Source: Tetracentron sinense
Lineage: Eukaryota; Streptophyta; Magnoliopsida; Trochodendrales; Trochodendraceae
Reading direction: 5' to 3'
Assembly: GCA_015143295.1 (NCBI GenBank)
Contig: CM026566.1
Coordinates: 7,489,072 to 7,553,071 of the forward strand
Length of the DNA: 64,000 bases
The position numbers and the translations under genes were made by a program. This document shows, in pieces, positions 1 through 10,910 of the stretch (position 1 is its first letter; each line of letters starts with the position of its first letter). Below the pieces are notes generated by a model that was given only the letters and a program-made list of their open reading frames with translations, ran no database searches and was not told the DNA's origin.

Positions 1-775
1 GAAAATACAGGGAGAAGAGGAACTATAACTAGGAGGGTAGTAAAAAGTATCGACCTTGAAGAGATGAGGAAGAAATCCCTCTTCCAAACGACTGTGAGTT
101 GCTGCCCTAGCTTGGATCGCGAGCTCCACGAATGCCTGAACCGAAATCTTGAAGAAAACGGGCTTGAGGTTGATCTAGGGTTTCAAAACCCTTTGATTTC
201 TCTCCAAAATGGAAACCCTAGGTTGGAATCGCCTTCTCCCCTTTCTCCTATTCTCTCAAACTCTCTAAGTGTCGAATGATGTCCTAAAGACTCGGGTTAA
301 ACTCTTAAGGTAAGAGTGAACCAACCAAAAGACCATAATACCCTTACTAGAATTTCTTGCAATGACGCGAGGACCGTGAATAGTGCTGAACACATTGTGC
401 TGTGAACAGTGCCAAACACATTGTGCTGTGAACAGTGCTGAACACGTTGTGCTGTGAATAGTGCCCACTCGTTGTACGGTGAACAGTGCCAACTCGTTGT
501 GCTGTGAATAGTGCCCACTCGTTGTGCTGTGAATAGTGCCCACTCGTTGTGCGGTGAACAGTGCCAACTCATTGTGCTGTGAATAGTGCTGAACACGTTG
601 TCCGTTGTCTTATGTACAACGTGCCCGTTGTGCTGTACAACGTACCCGTTGTCTGTCGCACAACGCACCCGTTGTCTGTGCATTGTCTGTGCCTTATCAG
701 AGCACATTGCCCGAGCTACGTCCTTAGTGCCTAACCGAGCTACGTCCTTAGCGCATAACCGAGCTACGTCCTTAG
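1..775 (-). mobile_element. Partial Tekay-type Ty3/gypsy LTR (L1), cut by window edge
   Basis: Read on the minus strand, this matches the promoter-side half of the LTRs at 30162-32711 and 60985-63224. It shares the leader around the TATA region, the GTTGTGC-rich repeat block, and the stretch that continues into the AAGGTCGGTACTT motif. The left end runs off the window. The right end stops abruptly near 775, where a plus-strand LTR of another subfamily begins. No terminal duplication is visible, so the edge is a rearrangement or a truncated insertion. Family assignment rests on internal similarity only. Confidence 0.75.
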
Positions 776-777
776 GG
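386..777. repeat. Promoter-side repeat cassette of L1 (25-bp units plus ACGT-type motifs)
   Basis: About eight tandem units of roughly 25 bp (GTTGTGCTGTGAATAGTGCC with small variation) are followed by several GTTGT/ACAACG inverted motifs and three copies of GAGCTACGTCCTTAG spaced about 24 bp apart. The same position in other LTRs of the window holds a different set of palindromes. Confidence 0.85.
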
Positions 778-1667
778 ATTATTTACAACACTTAGAAGCT
801 TTTGAGAGTTAGGGAGAGAGGAGAAGAGACTCTAACCTAGGGTTTTGATTTTGAGGAGGAGTCAAAGGGGGTTTAAGAACCCTAGATCCCCCAACTCGTT
901 TGGCTTCGATTGCAAGACTCAAGCTCTTGTGGGACTCCTCCTCCTAAGCTAGGGCAGCACCCACACACGTTTTTTTGAAAGGGGTTCCTTCCCCAACTCA
1001 AGTCTTCCTCAAGCAAGGGTTGTTCCCTACCCTTTTTGGAGCTTCAATCAAGGTTCCTACCAAGATCAAGCCTTGATCTAAGGTTAGTACACCCTACTAA
1101 CTTACCCTAGCAATAAATCTAAGTTTTCTTTATGAAATGTGATTTAGGCAATTATGTTTACTTTCTTGTGAAATGTATCATCCCTAATAAATATAAACAA
1201 GATAAAGAAATGGTATGGATGTTGGATGTGGCGATTGGATGCCGAATGGGTGATGTATGGTATGTGTGGGCCGTGGATTGGAAAATGGAGGATGGGCATT
1301 ACACAAATAATAAACTTATCTTGTGTGATTGAATGTAAAATATGCACTAAAAAGGAGAAAATGAACAATGAGAAAACTTGCATGCTAAGTGTTTGACGAA
1401 ATACCTAAACTATGAAATAATGATTTAAATGAAGAAATGGAAAGGGGCCTTATGCATGTATTCTCATGAATGATGAATGGATTTAAATACCATGTTGATA
1501 ACTCAATTTCTCATATGCTTATATTGTGAATTGAATGGTGATGTCATACCTCTCTTATTACCCTTATTCCATGGTTGTCACAATTGACACGTACACGAGC
1601 ACGCATGATAGCATGAACAGAGATTTCAAGAGCATGTGCATATAATAACCAACAAGAAAATATTGCA

Positions 1668-1950
1668 TGTCAAGGAGGTTGGTAGCCCAGGGACATTCGG
1701 GTACTAGCCTCTGGCTCACAAGAAAACCCCTAAAACACCTATTGTCAAGGAGGTTGGTAGCCCAGAAAAAATTCGGGTACTAGCCTCTGGCTCACAAGAA
1801 AACTAAACAAGTAATAAAAATCACCTATTGTCAAGGAGGTTGGTAGCCCAGGGACATTCGGGTACTAGCCTCTGGCTCACAAGAAAACCATGCATATCAA
1901 GGAGGTTGGCAGCCCAGGGAGATTCGGGTGCTAGCCTCTGGCTCACAAGT
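1668..1950 (+). repeat. LTR minisatellite, four units (CAAGGAGGTTGGTAGCCC family)
   Basis: Four related units each contain CAAGGAGGTTGGTAGCCC, a variable middle, and CTCTGGCTCACAAG. Spacing between units varies here, unlike the strict 69-bp array at 19053-19604. Confidence 0.9.
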
Positions 1951-2212
1951 TACAAGATGATGACAAGACATTCATGCAGGCACGCATACATGATTTTAAA
2001 ATGCATATCGGGACATGGAAACAGGTTTTCAAGCATGAGTTTTGTCGGCGTTTTTGCATTCATGCTCATCAAGATGATTAATATTGTTTAATTCTATGAT
2101 TTTATTATTTGGAATTGATGATTGGTATTGTACTACTCTTTGCATGTTTATTATTGTTATGGATGGTTAGTAGCTTGTACTCGCTGAGTATTCCATGCTC
2201 AGCCGTACTTTC

Positions 2213-2353
2213 ATGCCGGCAGGTACCGAGGGAGCCCTCGACCCGGAGCCTTGGGTCGAGGAAGAATATATAGAGGAGAGAGAGCCGTCTATCCTACTAC
2301 AGTCTCAGGTGGATCGAGACCTCTACATGTGGCCATACCTCGACTACTGTTGA
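2213..2353 (+). other. Conserved LTR acidic micro-ORF (copy in L2)
   Basis: An uninterrupted frame of 46 codons plus stop starts Met-Pro-Ala-Gly-Thr and contains the core PWVEEEYIEE. It ends near WPYLDYC. It lies ten bases after a stem-loop (GCTGAG, nine-base loop, CTCAGC at 2183-2203). The frame is shared with the other LTR copies listed here. Function unknown; the peptide is strongly acidic, with no signal peptide or membrane segment. Confidence 0.6.
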
Positions 2354-2681
2354 GGGGAGAGTACGAGAGGATCTTTTATGTATTTTGACATTTTGATAGG
2401 TGGGTCTGTCTACCTTAGACTTAGACATGTTTGTATATACGTTAACTTGGAATACTATTTGAGAAATCTTAGAAGAAAAGAAAAAGTTGGTTTGCGCTTC
2501 CGCATTTATGTTTAGCTTCCGCGCTCTGATTTTCATTGTTTTAGTACTTAAATTATCTTGGTCATGACAGGATGGTTTGGCAGGTACGTATAGTCACGCC
2601 TAAAGTATCCCTAAACTCCTAGGGGGTATTTTGGGGCGTTACATATACTTTCTCGCCTGAACTAATCCAAGCTTTGGCTTT

Positions 2682-5600
2682 CTACTGCATGATAGGATCT
2701 CTGATGCCCAGACTATCAAGGATGTTGAAAGCTGAAACACAGTCGTCGTTCATCTGATCAAAATCCTTGAAGTTTCTATTGAGTAGTGAGATCTTCAAAC
2801 CTTCAAGTATGTGCTTAGCACTCTCTGCATAAGCATCGGCCAACAGCTTGGATGGAGGAGGGATGGGAGCATTGTTGGTTACTCCAAAAGTAAATGGTGG
2901 AGCATCAATGATTCGTCTGATAATGCCTACAAAAAAAATTATGAGTTAGCAAATATGAAAATCATTTGGTTAAAAGAAGAGGAGAAGTCAAAGCTATGTA
3001 TTGGGAAGTACAGAGATTCTCCCAAGAAGCGAATCAAAATTATTCCTGTCCACCAACCATCTATCAGATGGAATGCCCCTAGATCCTTGAGGCCCTTTGT
3101 CGGATTTTTTTGGTGGAGGAGTAGAGGGAGTATATTTAGGTGAAGGGGGTCTGACAGGAGATGTCGGGGATTGATCAGCCGAAGGAGTAAATGGTCTATA
3201 TTCAGGTGAGGGGGTCATGGTAAGAAAAGGTAAATCTTCAGAGGTTGACCCTTCAACAGTGAACAACATAGAATAGGGAACTATTTCCATTTTTAATCAC
3301 GTCGGTATCCCGGTCTTCTTCTTGGACATGGAGTTCAGAAATGTTCAACTCAGACTCGTGAGTGGCCTCAATATTGACTCTAGCTTCAGGCACAGTCCCC
3401 ACATCTGACTCAACATCAAGTTTAATGTTGGTCTCAGCTTCAGGTCCTATATCGACCTCGATACCCATCCCAACCTCTGACCTTGTCTCGGCAGTCATTT
3501 CAGCCTCCAGCTTAATTTCAGCCTACAGTTCTTAACTTATCTCTGCCTCAACCCTTTCTTCAGACCCCATATCAACCCTTGTCTTAACTTCAAAGGCAAT
3601 GTTCTCTTGCTCTTGTGGCACTTCAGCTATCACTGACCTTGTAGGCTCAACTGATTTGGTATGTTCTATATTGGGAACTTCATCGACAGGGTTGATACTT
3701 GTTGTGTTCGCTGTCACAGTTCTTGTAAAGCTAGGACCAATCTCAGCTGGTGCAGCCTCGGAAATATCTTTTACTGGTTGGATGAATTCTCCATCGGTCT
3801 TTGAACTAGAGGATTGCCCAATATTAAGAGCATGCTTCTTAGCTTTCCTGATAGCCCGCTGGGCTTAGAGAGAGAGCAGAGCGGCTTCAGTTATTTAAGC
3901 TTTAAAAAATAGATGCACTTTTAGCTCATTGGCTCTACGAGATTCTTCTAGTGCAACCACCAAATGATCTCCATAAAGATTCAGACTCACAGAATCATCT
4001 TGACTATTATCAGCAAATTCATTTGAACTCGATCAAGAGTGGATTGATGATCGTCATGTGCCGGTGAATCAGTTCCATCATCAACATTATTGGTTGGGTC
4101 AGCTACAATGGTCTCACCAAATCCTTCCAAAATACGAGGATGAACAGCTACCCCAACAGTGGTCACAGCCGAATGGTCTTTTGGACGAACAATAAATTTT
4201 ACGGCACCATAAGGTCCTTCCTGTGTTTTCCCAAAATCGCCGGTGTCAGCATTGATGGGTATATCATGTTTGGCCGCAAGGAAGCTATCTTGGCCATCTG
4301 GTTCTCTTCCTCGGTCAGCTCTATTATGGGAGAAGGACTTCTCTGAGCATGCTTGCCTTTCCCCTTAGAAGTTGGTTTGGTTCTTGGACGCTTATGGGTA
4401 GTGGAAGCTATCTTTTGTCTCTTAGCGGGTGCTTTGGCCCTTGACAGTTCTTTCCTTTTCCTAGCACCATGTGCTTGAGTGGGAACGGATGCACCTGCCT
4501 TAGTAGTAGCAGTGGTAATCCTCGCCAAATGTTCTTTCATGATCACGACTGGAATATCACAGCCACCATACTTCAAGTAAGTAGAGGTGCAATTTAACCA
4601 CTATATAGAGAATGTTAGTGAGGGTCGACCTTCCTGCGCTTGAGAGGGAATGAAGAATCTTGATCGAGTATCAACGCACATCAAGTGATTCCACTCTTGT
4701 TTGATCTGATGAAAATCAGTCAAAGTGCAATCAATAATTTCTAAAGTCGGTGGTTTTGCTTGGTCATACCCAAATTGTCGGCCAAATCTGCTCAGGTAGT
4801 AAGGTTCCATGAAGCATTCCTTTCCAAGACGCCACAGCAGCTTAGTTGGACGAAGACTTGTCATCATAAAAAATTCTCTGCTGGAATAGCCCGAACTCAT
4901 GTCATCTACTAAGTAGTCGTTCCCAGCTAGCTCGGAAGCTCCCTTGAAAGGACGAGCCTTGTAAAGACCAAGAGCGGTGCACATGCTTTTAATTGCCTCC
5001 CAGGAGCAATACTTTGCTGGTGTTTGATCGACTATGTAGACCAAGTATGTCAGATTCATCTCAGCTTCAGTAGTTATCTGTCTCGGATAAAAAGAAGGGA
5101 AATATTAACCGATCCAGCCAAATAGGTACTGGAAGGGACCTTGGGCTAATTGGTGACCTGGGTACTTGTTTTGGGCAATGATCCTATCTCTTTGTACAAC
5201 GATGCCATCATTGGGATAAGTAGAGAATGCCTCACACCAGTCGCCATCCGTCTAGCCACCACAAATGTTTTAGGATGGATTACTTCTGCTCTGTGTGAAG
5301 GTAGGACAAAACTGCACAACTAGCAGGATAAGAAGGCAGCCAGATAACCTTCTCTGCTGACTCCGTCACTGGTCTTGATTATCGAATTCCTGATTTCTTA
5401 ATTTGATGGAGTCATGTAAATCGGCTTGGAATACTCATATGGCTCTCTCTTGAAGAAATATTCCAACCATTACCTTAGAGTGACTCTGCTCACTTTACGT
5501 GCCTTCGCACCTTTGCTCAACATTGGTTCTTTAGTTTCTTCTTCAACAGCGGGAGCCTTACCCTTATCAGTAGGAATGGTGGCTCAATCCGCATTTGCTT

Positions 5601-6337
5601 TTAGAAGGGCGTTGTAAACCTTGTACAATTCTTGAGTGCAAGCAGGGATGTTCTCTGAATATAGAACGTTGTTGAAGGGTTGAATTCATCGTAGAAGACT
5701 CCACTGACCAGCAGCCCTGAAATGCGGCTCATCGAATGAATTGAAAATCTGACCTCCTCCCAGGCCATATCAAAATTGTTGATATCGGTGCACCACTGGT
5801 TAAGAAGGCTGCAAAATAGAAAAACATCTTGCTTGTATTCATATTTGGCAAGTCCAACTGTTCCTCGGATGCTAAGAGCTGTCAACTCATCAGTGAAGCG
5901 TACATATACGTCATGAACCCATGACTACCACAAAGTTCTGCCATCGACTGTGGAGCAACTCCTGATGGCCATAGATGCATCCCAGCAAATGCCATCAGTC
6001 TTGGTCAATAGAATAGGAAACAATTCCTTCAATACCCTCTCTGGGTCTTTGCCTGGCGGGTCTATTGCAGCGTGAGAAGGTATCAGATAGCTTCCATCAG
6101 AAACAAATCGGTTGCCTATCAAACCTTTTTTAGCATCATAAATGCATACAGGTATTCTTCCACGAAGTACCCACTCTCTCAGATCTGTAACTGGAAGCGG
6201 CTCAACATCCTCTACCCCAAATGCTCCCATGATCTCCAATTGGCGATCAGACTCGCCCCATTTTTGTCATCTTTGTCAGTGTCGACTTGACAAAGGTTTT
6301 CAGTTCCATGAAAGTATCTCAGTGCTCTAGCCATTCT
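2682..6337 (-). pseudogene. Decayed gene resembling plant-mobile-domain (PMD) proteins
   Basis: Minus-strand coding pieces follow one another. The N-terminal part (about 6337-5601) includes MARALRYFHG at the start, and a stretch WEEVRFSIHSMSRISGLLVSG that recalls the aminotransferase-like plant mobile domain (PF10536) pattern. Next is a region with WEAIKSMCTALGL (about 5059-4601), then a Lys/Arg-rich basic linker (4576-4199). An acidic stretch and a Pro/Ser-rich low-complexity stretch follow (about 3717-2994). Last is a final exon-like piece (2926-2682) preceded by a T-rich tract ending in TTGTAG, ending in Ser-Leu-Gly-Ile-Arg-Asp-Pro. Several breaks show it is dead. It may be a host-derived PMD gene or the antisense extra ORF known from some Tat-lineage gypsy elements, which would fit the plus-strand LTR-like block beside it. 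Family call is from motif memory, not a search. Confidence 0.5.
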
Positions 6338-6730
6338 GCAAAAGAAAAAGGCAGAATATGCAATGATTTAGTTCAACGACATTAAACCAAATCATGAATT
6401 TCAGATTACATGGTCAAAAGTGGGCCTTTAGATGGGGGTATACACCTGTCCTGATAATGATTAATAAATATGCGATTAAAAGATTTATTAATTCCAGACT
6501 TAGGTTTAAAACCCGAGTCTGTGAAATTTGGATGCCTCACTTAAAGTTTGCATCTAAGGATGAAATTACTTTAAAAAGTAATCACCCTAAGGATTTTTTG
6601 CTATTGCAAATGTCCATAGGTAATTATCATGGCAAATGTCTAAGGACAAATGCTAAGGGTGAGATCCGTAGACAAGCCAATGGACAGTTTCTGATTCAAG
6701 GATTAAGGTCCTGTGGATAGCCAATCCATG

Positions 6731-7050
6731 GGAAATATCCACGGATACTCAAAATTTCCATGGATAGAAGTCTGTGAAAATTAAGTGTATCCGTGGACAA
6801 AACTCCACAGATAAGTTTGTTAGGCTCACAGGACCAGATTCCTGTGGGCAGTATGTCCGTTGAAAATATTCATGGAGACTCAAAATTTCCACGGACAGAA
6901 GACTGTGAAAATTAAGTGTATCTGCGGACAAAACTCCACGGATAAATTTGTTAAGCTCACGGATCAGAATCCTATGGGCAGCATATCAGTGGAAAATATC
7001 CACGGATACTCAAAATATTCACGGATAAAATTCCATGAATAATAAAAGTA
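6731..7050. repeat. About 130-bp tandem repeat, roughly 2.5 units
   Basis: Units start near 6731, 6862 and 6992 (GAAAATATCCACGGATACTC type) with a period of 130-131 bp. Each holds several CCGTGGA/TCCACGG inverted words. Confidence 0.85.
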
Positions 7051-7996
7051 TCCATGGACAATATATCGGAGCTGATGGACAAAAGTCTTGTGGGCAAGCT
7101 GTCCGTGGCCATAACCACAGGCAGTGAGTCATCGGTCTGGTTGCCCATGACCGGAGAATTCAAGGGTTCCAGCAATGGGACCAGAATTCTTGCTAGAAAT
7201 TGTAGAAAGCCCAAAAGGGCATCCCAGGCTCTCCCTGACTTGGGAAAACCCAAGAAATGCAAAAGAATGCATTTAAAGGGATCCCAGGACCAAAAATATC
7301 CAAAGAATGCCCAAAGGGGCATCCAATCCTCTGGGATGAGGTCTGAAACCCTCATTCCCGTTTTCGGTAAAAAAAAAAGAAAACAACAAAAAAGGGTAGG
7401 GCAAAACACTGGTTCTTCCCCCATTAACCCTTACCAGGGTCAAATCTTACCCGAAATGAAGGAAAGATTAGAAAGAAACGAAGAAGAAGAAAATTCTTCT
7501 TGAAGAAAATTTTTCTGAACACAGAAGTTTCTGGGTTCGGAAGGTTAGGGAAGACAAAGTGTCTTCCCCGAGTTTAAGGCATCCTTATAAAGGTTGCCTC
7601 TAGGTCAATCCTGACCATCTATTTCGAAATGGACGGTCCGGATGAAAGGAATGCTCCCTGCCATTTGGTCTTAATGGTGGAGGTTACCTCATCATGGGTT
7701 TCCCACTATCACCTTAAGTGGAAGGTAATTACACCTCTCCACTGTCACTGCCAGGTGTCAGGATCCAGCTGGATGAATCATTTCCAACCATCCAAATCCT
7801 GAGGGGTATTTTATGGGCAGTTAAATCTCACCGTCCATTGCCTAGGTGCATGTGCAATGGCACACACCAGATCACCATCTCTCGGAGAGATGGTTCAAGT
7901 TTGCACGTGCCTATATCATGCGCATGCCTTTAGCTGTCAGCATTAAATGCTGATGGCTGGCCATTATGCCACCCAGCAAGGCAAAGTGGGGTTTTG

Positions 7997-8570
7997 ATCC
8001 GTGAGGATAAACTTCACGGATCTAACCCTAAGTACCAACCTCCGAGAGGCTGACACCTGTCTATTCCATGAGGACCAAAACCTCATGGATAACCTTTGAG
8101 TGTCAACCTCTGAGAGGCTGACACTTGTCCAATTCGTGAGGGTTAAAATCTCATGGATCTATCTCTTGTACCAGCCTCTAAGAGGCTAACATGTGTCCCA
8201 TCCATGAAGATCAAAATCTCAAGGATAACTTTTGAGTGCTAGCCTTAAAGAAGCTAACACGTGTATGATCCGTGAGGACTAAAACCTCACGGATGAGTCT
8301 TTAGTGTTAGTCTCTGAGAAATTGACATGTATCCCATCCGTGAGGATTAAAACCCCATGGATAGCATCTGAGTGTCAGTCTCTGAGAGACTGACACGTGT
8401 CTAATTCGTGAGGACCAAAAACCTCACGGATGACTCTCTAATACCAACCTCTAAGATATTGACACGTCTCCTAGCCGTGAGGATAAACCCCACGGATCAA
8501 ACTTGAGTGCCAGCCTCCTAGAGACTGACATGTATCCAATCCATGGTAGCTAAGACCTCACGGACCAACT
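7997..8570. repeat. Tandem 66-bp repeats, each with two hairpins (about nine units)
   Basis: Each unit carries CCGTGAGG..CCTCACGG as a stem around an A-rich loop, then CCTCTGAGAGGCTGACAC, where CCTCT/AGAGG pairs again. Units start about every 66 bp (for example 7999 and 8065). Sequence drifts while pairing is often kept. Confidence 0.9.
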
Positions 8571-8601
8571 ATCACCATGCTTGGTCCTGGACCTAACCAT
8601 G

Positions 8602-8950
8602 GACCATGGGCAAGACCTATGGTCTTACCCTCTGGTCCGTGGACGAGACCTATGGTCTCACCATGTGGTCCGTGGGCGAGACCTATAGTCTCATCCTCTG
8701 GTCCGTGGGCGAGATCGGTGAGACCTATGGTCTCACCTTGTGGTCCGTGGATGAGACCTATGGTCTCACCCTTTGGTCCATGGGCGAGACCTATGGTCTC
8801 ACCTTGTCGTCCGTGGGCGAGATTTATGGTTTAACCTTGTGGTCCATGGGCGAGACCTATGGTCTCACCATGTGGTTTGTGGGCGAGACCTATGGTCTTA
8901 CCCTTTGGTCCATGGGCAAGACCTATGGTCTTACCCTCTGGTCTATAGAC
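8602..8950. repeat. Tandem 33-bp repeats (about ten units) with GAGACC-TAT-GGTCTC palindrome
   Basis: Units read roughly GGTCCGTGGGCGAGACCTAT followed by GGTCTCACC. The 33-bp period is a multiple of three, so several frames stay open and give an apparent 11-residue peptide repeat. No sign of a real gene. Confidence 0.92.
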
Positions 8951-9367
8951 TGACCTAGGTCAGTCTGTCCCCAGCTGACAGTCAGCATCTGACTGTCATA
9001 GGGCAGAGAATCCTTGATAAAAAAGATTCTCTATCAAGTTGTGGGGATCCCAAGATAAGGATCTCCTCTTTTAAAATCTCATGGGATGGCACATGGCACT
9101 CCATAATTGTGATAGGATTAGGACTATGTCCTATATCCTAGGAAATGATCTGATTAAACATCCTCCTTTTCGATAGGTACTAGGATTCCTCCCAAATAAA
9201 GGGAAACCTGGTACAAGAGTCCTCAAAAGAAGAGGATTCTCTTGAGCTTGAGGAGTCTCCCTGATAAGGGAGACCCACGAGCTGGCACACTCTAAGAGGA
9301 GAGCCCAAGTTGAATTCCCTAAAATAGGGGAGTCAAAGAGAGATACGAAAAAGGACTCTCTTAAACC

Positions 9368-9374
9368 TATAAAA
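9368..9374 (+). promoter_or_regulatory. TATA box of the putative Tat-like LTR
   Basis: TATAAAA in CCTATAAAAGG is followed by a purine-rich leader, as expected for an LTR promoter read on the plus strand. Confidence 0.6.
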
Positions 9375-9618
9375 GGAAGGCTTCTCACAAGAAACAAACA
9401 CGAAGAAAGAAGAGAAAAAGAAGAGAAAACTCTCTCCTCCCTTTCAAGCAACAGCAAGCCAGTAGCAAATAGCAAGGAAGAAGAAGATCTCCCCTGCCAA
9501 TAAAGAACATCAGGTGAGCCTCATAAAATGGTCACCCTATCTTCTTTCTTTTTCTATAAATATAAAGACCTCAATGAGGCATTTGTAATGCCTATATGGG
9601 ATTTGGGCAACCCCATTG

Positions 9619-9628
9619 AATAAATAAA
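9619..9628 (+). terminator. Poly(A)-like signal of the putative Tat-like LTR
   Basis: AATAAATAAA about 250 bp after the TATA box is followed by T-rich sequence. Confidence 0.45.
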
Positions 9629-9902
9629 AATATGTTTATTCAAATTTTTTTCTTCTTCTTAATCAGAGGTTCTTCCCCAAATAGGGAAGGTAATTTAACA
9701 ATCTGAGTTTACTAAGATTGGAAGGATAGTCCCCCACAACAAACAATAAACTCCATACAACAATGGAGAAAATTTGATAAGACAAATTTTGCGCTTACAT
9801 GGAGTTTATCTCTAACTTAATATGTAAGAAAGAGGATTCTAATTGGACTAGAATTTAGAACGAGGAGTTTGACTTGATCTACAAGTTAGCAATCAAGGGG
9901 TC

Positions 9903-9910
9903 TATAAATA
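9903..9910 (+). promoter_or_regulatory. TATA box of copia LTR F
   Basis: TATAAATA in TCTATAAATAGACCCC, typical of plant LTR promoters. A C/T-rich leader follows. Confidence 0.6.
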
Positions 9911-10689
9911 GACCCCATAGGGTGGAAAGTCCACCATAAGAGATCTCTCTTTCTTCCATGTTTTTCTCTCTCTCCCCTCTTGAGTTGTACGACCACCTCT
10001 CTCATGGTGATTCTTTGGTTGGTTTTGGATCCTGAAGAAGATTAAGAACAAATTCTTGATGATCAAGAATTGTTCAAACCACATTTTGTAGAACCCCGGA
10101 TCTCGCTTTCATGGCCTATGAATAGTACTGTAAATAGTGCTATGAATAGTGCCTTCAAGGCCTAAAGCCTTAATGAAATTATGGGTTCATGTTTTAAAAT
10201 GAAAGGAGGTTTTGAATGAATAAAAATATGTGTGGAAAGTGTTTGTGGGGGTTAGGGATAAATGAAAAATGAGAGTATGACATACTCTAAGTGTCAAAGA
10301 AAGGAATGCCCAAACATATCCTCAACTTGAAGGAGCTTTAGATTTCTCACTACGGATTGGAATCGAATGATTCTTGAATTTTTGGAAAGATATCAAAACC
10401 CTCTTTGAGGCTCATGTTTATCACTTTTTCAAATTTTGAGTCGAGGTTGGGTCAAACGTCAGAATTCCAGAAACGAGTCTACTGAAAATCTAGGGTGCTG
10501 AAATCCATTTTCAAACCAGTCAGCTTTAGATCTAAATTAGACAATTAAGAACTCAGAATTTGGAGTTGCATAAAATATAAATTTTTTCCCCTTTGAAAGA
10601 TGAATCTATCACAAGTTGAATCGTCAAAATCCGATAAGTGAGTCAAAAGTTATGGTCAAAATACCGGAGCAGGAAAAACTCCACCCAGT

Positions 10690-10815
10690 CAGAGTATCCA
10701 CTCGTTGCCGAGTGCCTTGGACTCGTCCACAAGTAAACCAAAAAAAATGCAAATTTACCCTATTCGGCGAAGATTTTCGACCACTCGTCGACGAATGGAA
10801 CCCACTCGTAGACGA
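10690..10815. repeat. Palindrome cassette of L3 (ACTCGT/ACGAGT words)
   Basis: Repeated ACTCGT words include the palindrome TCGTCGACGA. They lie between the conserved AGTTATGG module and the TATA box, at the same position as the GATCGATC-type cassettes in other LTRs. Confidence 0.65.
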
Positions 10816-10902
10816 TTTCATGCCCAGAATGACCCAGAATTCTTCCACCGACCTTGGGAGATATTTTGCAAGGACTTTTAGGGATTTTTACAACCCAAGA
10901 CC

Positions 10903-10910
10903 TATAAATA
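10903..10910 (+). promoter_or_regulatory. TATA box of L3
   Basis: TATAAATA in GACCTATAAATAGGATC, about 90 bp after the palindrome cassette. Confidence 0.7.

Larger units (their letters stand above)
776..2643 (+). mobile_element. Tekay-type LTR, 3' part (L2), same subfamily as element D
   Basis: Nearly the same sequence as the reverse complement of 48942-50744, continuing to the typical LTR end (CTCCTAGGGGGTATTTTGGG then GTTACA at 2643). The part upstream of the transcribed leader is missing at the junction with L1. It contains a leader with few or no ATGs, an AAGGTTAGTAC motif at about 1081, a minisatellite, a stem-loop, a micro-ORF and the conserved LTR tail. Close similarity to D suggests recent spread of this subfamily. 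Confidence 0.85.
6440..9742 (+). mobile_element. Putative Tat/Ogre-like long LTR
   Basis: A 3.3 kb block without credible genes contains, in order: about 130-bp tandem repeats, 66-bp hairpin repeats, 33-bp repeats, a TATAAAA box (9368) followed by a purine-rich leader, and an AATAAATAAA poly(A)-like signal (9619). This order (repeats, promoter, short transcribed part, poly(A) signal) is that of an LTR read on the plus strand. A G-rich tract (GATGGGGG, about 6432) just before it could be a polypurine tract. The ends are uncertain because no partner LTR is in the window. The minus-strand PMD-like ORF next to it fits an antisense ORF placed before a 3' LTR. It could instead be intergenic repeat DNA. 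Confidence 0.4.

Noticed and set aside
265-707. Minus-strand frames of 100 and 136 codons
   Set aside because: They run through the 25-bp repeat cassette of L1; similar frames appear in L7 and L9 only because the repeats match.
2682-6337. A working aminotransferase
   Set aside because: The PMD family name includes aminotransferase-like, but no catalytic features are visible and the region is decayed.
7054-7503. 149-codon plus-strand frame and its minus-strand shadow
   Set aside because: No recognisable domain, lies in the LTR-like block, Lys-rich low-complexity end; not supported as a gene.
8577-8958. Frames of 61-115 codons with an 11-residue repeat
   Set aside because: Artefact of a 33-bp tandem repeat open in several frames.
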